DNA of 64,000 nt from Microbispora catharanthi (lineage in GTDB: Bacteria; Actinomycetota; Actinomycetes; Streptosporangiales; Streptosporangiaceae): NCBI RefSeq assembly GCF_006334915.2, contig NZ_VDMA02000028.1, positions 1-64,000 of the forward strand, given 5' to 3'. Made by a program: the position numbers and the translations under genes. This document shows positions 43,388-51,116 of this stretch, in pieces. Under the pieces are notes generated by a model. That model ran no database searches. It was not told where the DNA came from and saw nothing but the letters and a program-made list of their open reading frames with translations. Position 1 is the stretch's first letter, and the number at the start of each line of letters is the position of its first letter.

Positions 43388-44848
43388 TTACAGCGGAATG
43401 TTTCCGTGCCGTCCTGCCGAATTCCCGCCGCGTGTGGCGATCGCGGCCGCCAGCGCGGCGGCGAGCCGGCGCTGGGTCGACGCCGGGTCGATCACCTCGT
43501 CCACCACGCCGATCGCCACCGCCCGGTCCACGCCCCCGACGGCACGCGCATGTTCCGCCGCCAGCCGATCGTGCAAGGCTTCCCGCTCGTCCTCGGCGGC
43601 GGCGGCGAGCTGCCGACGATGCAGGATCCCGACCGCGGCCTGAGCGGACATGACGGCGACCTCTGCCTGCGGCCAGGCGAACACGGCGGTGGCGCCGAGA
43701 GCCCGCGAGTTCATCGCGACGTACGCGCCGCCGTACGCCTTGCGTAGCACCAGGGTGACCCGTGGCACGGTGGCTTCGGCGAACGCGTGCAGCAGCTTCG
43801 CGCCCCGCCGCACCACACCGCCGCGTTCCTGTCCGAGCCCGGGCAGATATCCGGGTACGTCGACGAGAACCACGAGTGGAATGCCGAAGGAATCACACAT
43901 TCGGATGAAGCGTGCGGCCTTCTCGGCACTGACCGAGTCGAGACAACCGGCGAGCCGGAGTGGATTGTTGGCCACCACCCCCACCGTGCCGCCGGCCAAC
44001 CGGCCGAGCCCGACCACCATGCTCGGTCCCCATCTGGGCTGAAGTTCCTCGAAGCTGCTGCGCAGCTCGGCGTCCGGGGAGATCGTCGGGTCGAGCATCT
44101 CGTGGACGACCGAACGTATGTCGTAGGCGCGTCTGGCCTCGTCAGGAAGCAGTGCACGCAGGTCGGGGCCGTGCTCGGGGAGCAGGTCGAGATCGATGTC
44201 ACCGGCGCCGGCCAGCAGCCCGGTCAGCCGGCGTGTCCTGAGATAGGCGTCCGCCTCGTCGTCGGCGGCGACGTGCATCACGCCCGAGTCCTTGCCGTGC
44301 AGTTCGGGGCCGCCGAGCGTGACCATGTCCACCGCCTGCCCGGTCACGCTGCGTACGACGTCAGGACCGGTCACGAAGACCCGCGCCTCGGGCGCCATGA
44401 CGACGATGTCGGTCAGCGCGGGGCCGTAGGCGGCGCCGCCTGCGGCGGGGCCCAGCACCACCGAGATCTGCGGCACCTTGCCCGACGCCCGGACCATGGC
44501 CGCGAAGACCCTGCCGACTCCGTCGAGCGCCTGCACCCCCTCGCCGAGCCTGGCGCCGCCGGAGTGCCACAGGCCGATCACCGGGCACCGTTCCCGTACG
44601 GCGGTGTCGATCGCCGCGACGATGTGGTCGCAGCCCGCCGTGCCCATCGCGCCACCCATCGTCGTGGCGTCGCTGCAGTAAACGACCACCGGCAGGCCCG
44701 TGATCTGCCCGCGGACAGCATAGGCGCCGCTGTCGTCGGCCGGCCGTAACTCCTCCACGGAATCCTGGTCGAGCAGTTTCCTCACTCGGACACGCGGGTC
44801 CCGGGTGTTCTCGCTGCCGGTTTCCGATCGTGGGATTGTCGTCGTCAT
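43388..44848 (-). CDS. Acyl-CoA carboxylase beta (carboxyltransferase) subunit
   Basis: A protein of 486 residues with the carboxyltransferase signatures GLWHSGGARLGEGVQALDGVG and IPLVVLVDVPGYLPGLGQE, and a C-terminal AYGGAYVAMNSRALGA oxyanion loop. It supplies malonyl-CoA (or another alkylmalonyl-CoA) extender or starter. The alpha and epsilon subunits must come from the host. Codon 34 is TTA (44747-44749). ATG at 44848 with AGGAG seven bases upstream. It is last in the minus-strand operon from 49241. Confidence 0.85.
   Translation of the reverse strand: MTTTIPRSETGSENTRDPRVRVRKLLDQDSVEELRPADDSGAYAVRGQITGLPVVVYCSDATTMGGAMGTAGCDHIVAAIDTAVRERCPVIGLWHSGGARLGEGVQALDGVGRVFAAMVRASGKVPQISVVLGPAAGGAAYGPALTDIVVMAPEARVFVTGPDVVRSVTGQAVDMVTLGGPELHGKDSGVMHVAADDEADAYLRTRRLTGLLAGAGDIDLDLLPEHGPDLRALLPDEARRAYDIRSVVHEMLDPTISPDAELRSSFEELQPRWGPSMVVGLGRLAGGTVGVVANNPLRLAGCLDSVSAEKAARFIRMCDSFGIPLVVLVDVPGYLPGLGQERGGVVRRGAKLLHAFAEATVPRVTLVLRKAYGGAYVAMNSRALGATAVFAWPQAEVAVMSAQAAVGILHRRQLAAAAEDEREALHDRLAAEHARAVGGVDRAVAIGVVDEVIDPASTQRRLAAALAAAIATRGGNSAGRHGNIPL
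44747..44749 (-). promoter_or_regulatory. TTA codon in the acyl-CoA carboxylase gene
   Basis: In-frame TTA encodes Leu in DSVEELRPADD. With the SARP TTA this puts precursor supply as well as regulation under bldA. Confidence 0.85.
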
Positions 44849-44972
44849 ACGCGGGCTCCTGTGGTCATCCGTCCGATCGAAAGCAAGGAGAACGGGGTCT
44901 CCAGCGCACGGCGGATGCCGGACCGGCTCGCGGAAGCCGGGCCGGTACGGCACCGCCGCGAAAGGCGACAGG

Positions 44973-46034
44973 TCAGCGGCGGACCGCCTCGATGATCGTG
45001 GTCGACTGCACGCCGGTCCACGCGGGACGCACCGGGATGAGTCTGGACAGTTCGAACCCGGCGCGCTCCAGCAGCTTCTGGAAATCCGCCTCGGTCCGCT
45101 CCCTGCCGCCGGGGCTGCTCAGCAACATCATCACGTCACTGCGAGCAGCGATCTTCGATGCCACCGAGTCGTCGAACCGCTCCGGGCACACGGTCTCGAC
45201 GAGCAGGAGCCGGCCACCCGGCTTCATCGCCCTGTGGCAGTTGGCCAGGATCTGAACGCTGCGCTCGTCGTCCCAGTCGTGGACGACGCTCTTGAGGATG
45301 TAGAGGTCGCCGCCGGCGGGCACCGACTCGAAGAAGTCACCCGCGACGATCTCGATGTCCTTGCCGCCCTCCGTCGTGGCCAGGTGCGACCTCGCCGCCT
45401 CCAGCAGGAACGGCTGGTCGAGGAGAATCCCCCGCAGCCCGGGGTTGGCCGCCACCACCGCGGCGAGCAGCGAACCCAGGCCGCCGCCCACGTCGACCAC
45501 GGTGGAACATCCGCTGAAGTCGTAGGCGTCGACCACCGAGCCGACCGTGTAGGTGGAGAAGAAGGTCATCGACTGGCTCAGCAGGGCGATGACCTCGGGC
45601 GGCGGTTCGGAGAACACCGCCGACCCCTTCTCGAACAGGGCCGTCTTGCCGGTCTGCAGCACGTCGGCCAGACCTGCCCAGCGCTCCAGGTGTTCCGGGC
45701 TGGCCAGCGTCATCGCCACGGCGTAGAGCGAATCCCGCACATCGCTGCGCAGGTGATAACCGACATCGGTCAATCCGAACACCCCGGACCGGGGCTCCTC
45801 CAGCACCCCCGAGCTGACCAGCAGCCGCAGGAATCTGAGCAACGACGCCGCGTCCGTCGCCGACGCGGCCGCGAGTTCGTCCACCGGCCGCGGGCCGTCG
45901 GCCAGCAGATCCGCGATCTTCAGCTGTGCGGCCACGTGCACCGCGCTCGACTCGTGGTGGCCCGTGATCAGCTGGAACAGCTCGACCGCCGACGTCGGCG
46001 CATCGGTTCCGCCCGCGACCTCTATCTCGACCAT
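44973..46034 (-). CDS. O-methyltransferase (TcmO/DnrK class), copy A
   Basis: A protein of 353 residues with an N-terminal dimerisation domain (SAVHVAAQLKIADLLADGPR), SAM motif I TVVDVGGGLGSLLAAV near 180, and the catalytic His in ILKSVVHDWDDERSVQIL. It methylates a phenolic or enolic oxygen of the polyketide or a sugar. It shares length and motifs with copy B at 48180. ATG at 46034 is preceded by GAGGAG with five-base spacing. Part of the unit 49241-43388. Confidence 0.85.
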   Translation of the reverse strand: MVEIEVAGGTDAPTSAVELFQLITGHHESSAVHVAAQLKIADLLADGPRPVDELAAASATDAASLLRFLRLLVSSGVLEEPRSGVFGLTDVGYHLRSDVRDSLYAVAMTLASPEHLERWAGLADVLQTGKTALFEKGSAVFSEPPPEVIALLSQSMTFFSTYTVGSVVDAYDFSGCSTVVDVGGGLGSLLAAVVAANPGLRGILLDQPFLLEAARSHLATTEGGKDIEIVAGDFFESVPAGGDLYILKSVVHDWDDERSVQILANCHRAMKPGGRLLLVETVCPERFDDSVASKIAARSDVMMLLSSPGGRERTEADFQKLLERAGFELSRLIPVRPAWTGVQSTTIIEAVRR

Positions 46035-46069
46035 GCGTACTCCTCTGCTGTGGAAGTCCTCGCCGACGG

Positions 46070-46456
46070 TCACACGTCTCTCGCGTTCATCGGCCCGAAC
46101 CGGTCACCGTCGATCCCCCACGCCACCAGCCGGTGCGGGGTGACCCGGATCAGCGGCGTGTCGGAGTCGGCGCCGATGGCCTCGGCCTTGCCCCTGATCT
46201 CGATGCCGCGCGGCCGCCACGGGTCGACCGACTCCAATTCGTCGACCACCAGCGCGGCCTGCCCCGTCTCCTGCACGTCCCGGAACTTCCTGCTGCGCCG
46301 CATCACCTCCGCGTAGCCGTGGATGTCGATCGTGCCCAGGTCGGCGTTGTAGTCGAACCCCACGGGGACGACGTGTGGCGCGCCGCTCGCGTTCACGGTG
46401 GCCAGCCGGCACAGCCGCTGCGCCCCGAGGAAGGCGAGCTCGTTTTCTGTGAACAC
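46070..46456 (-). CDS. PPOX-class flavoprotein (pyridoxamine-5'-phosphate-oxidase-like)
   Basis: A protein of 128 residues: FLGAQRLCRLATVNASGAPH and VVPVGFDYNADLGTIDIHGY form the split-barrel, and DELESVDPWRPRGIEIRGKA completes it. Family members bind FMN or F420 and reduce or oxidise quinone-like substrates. A role in quinone redox adjustment next to two FAD hydroxylases is plausible but unproven. A strong AAGGAG precedes the GTG at 46456. Confidence 0.75.
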   Translation of the reverse strand: MFTENELAFLGAQRLCRLATVNASGAPHVVPVGFDYNADLGTIDIHGYAEVMRRSRKFRDVQETGQAALVVDELESVDPWRPRGIEIRGKAEAIGADSDTPLIRVTPHRLVAWGIDGDRFGPMNARDV

Positions 46457-46476
46457 TTCGCTTCTCCTTTCTCCTT

Positions 46477-48135
46477 TCACGCCGATGCCGCGGCACCGGC
46501 GTCGGAGCGGTCCAGCAGACCGTTGAGAACGCCGGCGAGCCGCTCGCCCGCGTCCTGCTGCGCTCCGGTGCTGCGCCAGGCGACGAAATTGTCCGGCCGG
46601 ACGAGCACCGCACCTTCGGCGGTGATGCCGACCTGCTCGATCACCTTGTCGTCGGCGTCCTTGACGTCGCCGTCGGGCCCCAGCCGGTACACCGTCACGG
46701 GCAGCTCGCTGTTCAGCCTGTCCGCGGCCTGCCGCCACCCGGCCGCGTTCGGCCCCAGGAGCAGGGCGAAACCGGCGCCGGCCAGGTCCAGGGTGGAGAC
46801 CTTCTCCCCCTTGCGCTCGACCCACACGTGCGGCAACCTGCTGCCGGGCGAGCCGTCCAGGTTCTGCTCGACGTCCTCAAGGGAGGGCAGCTCCTCGCGG
46901 GCATCGATCACGGCGCCCCGCGTGTACTGGAAACCGAAGCCGGTGACCAGCGGGTCGGCGATCCGCAGCTTCGCCTTCTCCGCCTCGCCCTCAGGGCTGT
47001 TGTCCCAGTGCAACTCCATGAACCGGAAGCGCAGCCTGGCCTGCTCGCAGGTGAACTGCGCGATCGGCAGGCGCTCCTGGTCGTAGGTGTCCAGCAGCCC
47101 CGGCCCGGCCTCGCCGTTGATCACCATGGCCAGCTTCCAGCTCAGGTTGTAGGCGTCGCCGATTCCGGTGCTCATGCCGAAGGCGCCGACGGGTGGAATG
47201 GTGTGCGCGGCGTCGCCGGCCATCAGGACCCTGCCGACCCGCAGCTTGTCGACCACGCGTGCCGACATCTGCCATGCGAGCCGGGCCAGGACCTCCACCT
47301 CGAGGTCAGGCCTGCCGACGACCTTGCGCACGATCTCCGCGCAGCGCTCCGGCGGGTAGTCCTCCAGCGACTCCTTGTCCGCGTCGTACGTGAAGTGGAA
47401 GACCCAGCGGTCCTTGTTGTTGATCGTCAGGAGGATGCCCTCGATCTCCCCGGTGCGAATCTCGGCGAACGCGAACTCGTTGCCGGCGACCAGGTCGCTC
47501 AGGTCCGCGCGGAACATCATGTTGATCATCGGCTCGCCGAGCTTGTCCAAGCCGCTCATGGTGAGCCCCAGCGAGCGCCGGGTGCGGCTGGACGCGCCGT
47601 CCGCGCCGACGACGTAGCCGGCCCGCACGTCGCGGCGCTCGCCGGTCTCGTTGTTCAACAGCGTCACGGTGACTCCGGAGTCGTCCTGCGTCAGCGACTC
47701 CAGCTCGGTGGAGAACTGGACCTCCACCCCGCGGTCCGCCGCCGCGGCCACGAGCATGCGGTCGATCTGGTCCTGTGAGCATGGGCCGATGTCGGTCGGG
47801 CTGATCCGCCTGGTCACCTCCAGCACGTCCAGCGGAGGCGTGGGGAACCGCGGTGCCGCGGCCAGGTCACTGTCGGCCAGCGACGGCGACACATTGATCT
47901 TGCTCATGCTCGGCGCCAGCTCGGCGCTGGCCTCGCGCATCCGCTCCTCCAGCCCCATGGCGCGGAAGAACTCACGCGCCGGCGGCTGCACACCGGTGGC
48001 CCGCGGATGGATGGACGTGGTGGCGCGGCGCTCGACCACCAGTGATCGAACCCCGTGGCGGGCCAGCGCGACAGCCGTCGACAATCCGACGGTGCCCCCG
48101 CCCACGATCAGCACCGGAACGTGTTCGTACGCCAT
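46477..48135 (-). CDS. FAD-dependent monooxygenase, paralogue A
   Basis: A protein of 552 residues with VLIVGGGTVGLSTAVALARH, DG motif YVVGADGASSRTRRSLG, GD motif VLMAGDAAHTIPPVGAFGMS near 290 and C-terminal thioredoxin-like domain. It shares long identical stretches with the enzyme at 49439, including EQNLDGSPGSR and WVERKGEKVSTLDLAG. It probably hydroxylates the polycyclic core or cleaves a ring by Baeyer-Villiger chemistry; the sequence does not separate these. ATG at 48135 with AAAGG upstream. Confidence 0.85.
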   Translation of the reverse strand: MAYEHVPVLIVGGGTVGLSTAVALARHGVRSLVVERRATTSIHPRATGVQPPAREFFRAMGLEERMREASAELAPSMSKINVSPSLADSDLAAAPRFPTPPLDVLEVTRRISPTDIGPCSQDQIDRMLVAAAADRGVEVQFSTELESLTQDDSGVTVTLLNNETGERRDVRAGYVVGADGASSRTRRSLGLTMSGLDKLGEPMINMMFRADLSDLVAGNEFAFAEIRTGEIEGILLTINNKDRWVFHFTYDADKESLEDYPPERCAEIVRKVVGRPDLEVEVLARLAWQMSARVVDKLRVGRVLMAGDAAHTIPPVGAFGMSTGIGDAYNLSWKLAMVINGEAGPGLLDTYDQERLPIAQFTCEQARLRFRFMELHWDNSPEGEAEKAKLRIADPLVTGFGFQYTRGAVIDAREELPSLEDVEQNLDGSPGSRLPHVWVERKGEKVSTLDLAGAGFALLLGPNAAGWRQAADRLNSELPVTVYRLGPDGDVKDADDKVIEQVGITAEGAVLVRPDNFVAWRSTGAQQDAGERLAGVLNGLLDRSDAGAAASA

Positions 48136-48179
48136 GACAAGGCCTTTCTGGTGAGGAGGACAGCTAGGAGGGGGCCGGG

Positions 48180-49241
48180 TCAGGGGCGGACGGCCTCGAC
48201 GATCATGCTGGAGCGCACGCCGGTCCAGGCGGGCCTGATCTCGATGATCCGCCCGGGCCGGAATCCGGCCGCCGACACCAGCGCCTGGAACTCGGCGGCC
48301 GACCGCTCCTTGGCGTTGGCGTTGACCATCATGTTGACGTCGCTGCGGGCGGCGATCCTGGACGCGATCGAGTCGTCGAACCTCTCGGGATACTGCGTCT
48401 CGACCACGAGCAGCCTGCCGCCGGGCTTGAGCTGGTTGTAGCAGTTGGTCATGATCTCGACGCTGCGCTCGTCGTCCCAGTCGTGGATCACGTTGTTGAG
48501 CAGGTACGCGTCACCGCCGGCCGGCACCGCGTCGAAGAAGTCCCCGCCGACGATCTCGCACCGGTCGGCCACGGGGTTGCCCGCCATCCGCCGCTTGGCG
48601 TTCTCCGCCATGTACGGCAGGTCGAACATGATCCCGCGCAGGCCGGGGTTGGCGGCCAGGATGGCCGAGATCAGGATGCCCTCGCCCGCGCCGAGCTCGA
48701 CCAGGGTGCCGAATCGACCGAAGTCGTAGGCCTGCACCACGGCCTGAGCGGTGTGCGAGACGAAGAAGGTCATCGTCTTGCCCAGCAGTTCGAGGATGTG
48801 CGGCGGCATCTGCTTGAACGGATCACCCTTGTGCTCCTCGGGCACCCGGGACGCGCCGGTGCGCACGCAGTCCGCGAGTTCGCCCCAGCGCTGCTGGTTG
48901 CGCGGGTTCGCCATCATCAGCGCGAACGAGTGCAGCGAGTCGGCGCGGTCGGTCCGCAGGTGCTCGCCCACCCTGGTCAGCCCGTACAGGCCCGGCTCGG
49001 GCTCGGTGAACACACCCGAGCTGACCAGCAGCCGCAGCAGTCTGCGCAGCGCGAACGCGTCGGTCTTGGTGGCGGTCGCGAGCTGCTCGAAGCCGACCGG
49101 CCCGGCGGCGACCAGGTCGGCCAGGCCGAGTCTGGCGGCCACGTGCACCGCGCTGGACACATGGTGCGCCGTGATCGACTGGAACAACTTGACGGCGGTA
49201 GTCGGTGAATCGCTCGTGCCGGTCAACTCTGCCAGCGCCAT
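48180..49241 (-). CDS. O-methyltransferase (TcmO/DnrK class), copy B
   Basis: A protein of 353 residues when started at the ATG 49241, preceded by GGAAGGA seven bases upstream; this exactly matches copy A in length. Motif I reads TLVELGAGEGILISAI and the catalytic His is in LNNVIHDWDDERSVEIM. Together with the adjoining FAD enzyme it mirrors the copy A pair, suggesting duplication of a methyltransferase/oxygenase cassette. First gene of the operon 49241-43388; divergent from the second FAD paralogue. Confidence 0.85.
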   Translation of the reverse strand: MALAELTGTSDSPTTAVKLFQSITAHHVSSAVHVAARLGLADLVAAGPVGFEQLATATKTDAFALRRLLRLLVSSGVFTEPEPGLYGLTRVGEHLRTDRADSLHSFALMMANPRNQQRWGELADCVRTGASRVPEEHKGDPFKQMPPHILELLGKTMTFFVSHTAQAVVQAYDFGRFGTLVELGAGEGILISAILAANPGLRGIMFDLPYMAENAKRRMAGNPVADRCEIVGGDFFDAVPAGGDAYLLNNVIHDWDDERSVEIMTNCYNQLKPGGRLLVVETQYPERFDDSIASRIAARSDVNMMVNANAKERSAAEFQALVSAAGFRPGRIIEIRPAWTGVRSSMIVEAVRP

Positions 49242-49303
49242 GAACACGTCCTTCCACGTCGGGTCGTCGACAGGCACTGTCGCCATCCTCGGTGGACCGC
49301 CTC

Positions 49304-49325
49304 TCGAAGCCCGCTCGATCCGCCG
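49304..49325. promoter_or_regulatory. SARP box near the methyltransferase B start
   Basis: TCGAAGCCCGC at 49304 and TCGATCCGCCG at 49315, exactly 11 bp apart, 63 bp from the minus-strand start at 49241. Confidence 0.55.
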
Positions 49326-49339
49326 CCGGGGCGAGCCCT

Positions 49340-49372
49340 TCGAGCCGGGATGGATCGCAGGTCAAGGCGGCG
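49340..49372. promoter_or_regulatory. SARP box (three units) near FAD paralogue B
   Basis: Units TCGAGCCGGGA at 49340, TGGATCGCAGG at 49351 and TCAAGGCGGCG at 49362 are in 11-bp phase, 67-99 bp upstream of the ATG at 49439. Confidence 0.5.
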
Positions 49373-49438
49373 CCACCACAGTGACCTGACCCAGCACAAC
49401 TCTCCGCGACGTCCACAAGCGAGGAAGAGGGTTCACTC

Positions 49439-51079
49439 ATGCCGGTCGAGCACGTTCCCGTTCTGATCACCGGCGGCAGCACCGTCGGACTGTCCACCGC
49501 CGTCGCCCTTGCCCAGCACGGACTACGTCCGATGCTCGTGGAGCGCCGGGACGGAACGCTGATCCACCCGCGGGCGACCGGGCTGCACCCGCCGGCCCGG
49601 GAGTTCTTCCGCAGCACCGGTCTCGACGCCCAGATGCGAGAGGCCAGCGCGGTGCTGGCCAGCAGCCTGACCAAGTTCAGCGTGACGACGCTCGCGGGCG
49701 ACGACCTGTCGAAAGTGGAGCGGATCCCGACTCCGCCGGAGGACGTGGTCGCGGCGACCCTGCGGATAAGTCCCACGGACGTCAACCCCTGTGCGCAGGA
49801 CCAGATCGACCGGGTGCTGCTGGCCGCCGCCGCCGAGCGGGGAGTGGATGTCCGGTTCTCCACGGAACTGGTGTCGATGACCCAGGACGAGTCCGGGGTG
49901 ACCGCGACGCTGCTCAACCGGGCGACCGACGAGCGCTACACCGTACGGGCCGACTATCTGGTCGGCGCCGACGGCTCCTCCAGCCGGGTGCGGGAGCTGC
50001 TGGGCATCCCCATGGAGATCGAGGATCGGCTCGGCAACCCGATGATCCACATCCTGTTCGACGCGGACCTCGGCGAGCTCATCCGGGGCAACGAGTTCAA
50101 CTTCTGCGAGATCAGGCACCCGGACTACGAGGGATTGCTGCTGTCGATCAACAACAGGGACCGCTGGGTGTTCCACCGCAGCTACGACGAGACCAAGGAG
50201 TCCGTGGCGGACTATCCGGAGGAGCGCTGCCTTGAGCTGATCAAGGGCGCGATCGGGCTGCCCGACCTGCCGGTGAAGATCCTGGCCATGCTGCCGTGGC
50301 GGATCTCGGCCGGAGTGGCCGACGCGGTGAGGGACGGCCGGGTCTTCCTGGCCGGGGACGCCATTCATGTCATCCCGCCCATCGGTGGTTTCGGCATGAG
50401 CACGGGCATCGCCGACGCCTACAACCTGAGCTGGAAGCTGGCCATGGTGCTGCGCGGCCACGCGGGGCCGGGGCTGCTGGACACCTACTCCCAGGAGCGG
50501 CTGCCGATCGCGGAGTTCACCAGAGACCAGGCCGTGCTGCGGTTGCGGTACATGGCCCTGCACTGGGATCCCCGTCCGGAGGCCGAGCAGGAGCGCAACA
50601 TGCTGCGCATCGCCGATCCGCTCGTCACCAGTTCGGGCTACCAGTACACCGAGGGCGCCGTCCTCGGCGCCCGGGAGGAGCTTCCCTCCCTTGAGGACGT
50701 CGAGCAGAACCTGGACGGCTCGCCCGGCAGCCGGGTGCCGCACGTGTGGGTCGAGCGCAAGGGGGAGAAGGTCTCCACCCTCGACCTGGCCGGCACCGGC
50801 TTCGCCCTGCTGACCGGTCCGGACGCCACGGGCTGGCAGCAGGCCGGGCAGGCCGTCGCCGAGCACACCGGCCTGCCGTTGGGCGTGTACCGCATCGGGC
50901 CGGGCGCCGAGATCGACGACCCCGGCAGCCGTTTCGCCACCGTCGCCGGCATCGGCGAGGAGGGCGCGCTGCTGGTCCGGCCGGACAACTTCGTCGCCTG
51001 GCGTGCCACGGGAGCCCACCCCGAGCCGCGCGAGCAGCTCACCGGGATCCTCGACGCCCTCCTGCACCGGACCGCCTGA
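49439..51079 (+). CDS. FAD-dependent monooxygenase, paralogue B
   Basis: A protein of 546 residues: VLITGGSTVGLSTAVALAQH, DG motif YLVGADGSSSRVRELLG, GD motif VFLAGDAIHVIPPIGGFGMS near 306, and a C-terminal thioredoxin-like domain ending RPDNFVAWRATGA. The GD motif has Ile for the usual Ala before His. It is a close paralogue of the gene at 46477 and a more distant one of 35969. Strong GAGGAAGAGG upstream of ATG 49439. Leads an operon with the radical SAM gene. Confidence 0.85.
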   Translation: MPVEHVPVLITGGSTVGLSTAVALAQHGLRPMLVERRDGTLIHPRATGLHPPAREFFRSTGLDAQMREASAVLASSLTKFSVTTLAGDDLSKVERIPTPPEDVVAATLRISPTDVNPCAQDQIDRVLLAAAAERGVDVRFSTELVSMTQDESGVTATLLNRATDERYTVRADYLVGADGSSSRVRELLGIPMEIEDRLGNPMIHILFDADLGELIRGNEFNFCEIRHPDYEGLLLSINNRDRWVFHRSYDETKESVADYPEERCLELIKGAIGLPDLPVKILAMLPWRISAGVADAVRDGRVFLAGDAIHVIPPIGGFGMSTGIADAYNLSWKLAMVLRGHAGPGLLDTYSQERLPIAEFTRDQAVLRLRYMALHWDPRPEAEQERNMLRIADPLVTSSGYQYTEGAVLGAREELPSLEDVEQNLDGSPGSRVPHVWVERKGEKVSTLDLAGTGFALLTGPDATGWQQAGQAVAEHTGLPLGVYRIGPGAEIDDPGSRFATVAGIGEEGALLVRPDNFVAWRATGAHPEPREQLTGILDALLHRTA

Positions 51080-51116
51080 CCGTTCCCCACAGACTCCAGG
51101 ACAGGAAAGGCGGTCG

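Noticed and set aside
48136-48179. Possible separate promoter for FAD paralogue A
   Set aside because: Only 44 bp and no -35/-10 or phased repeat; the gene is more likely in the 49241 operon.
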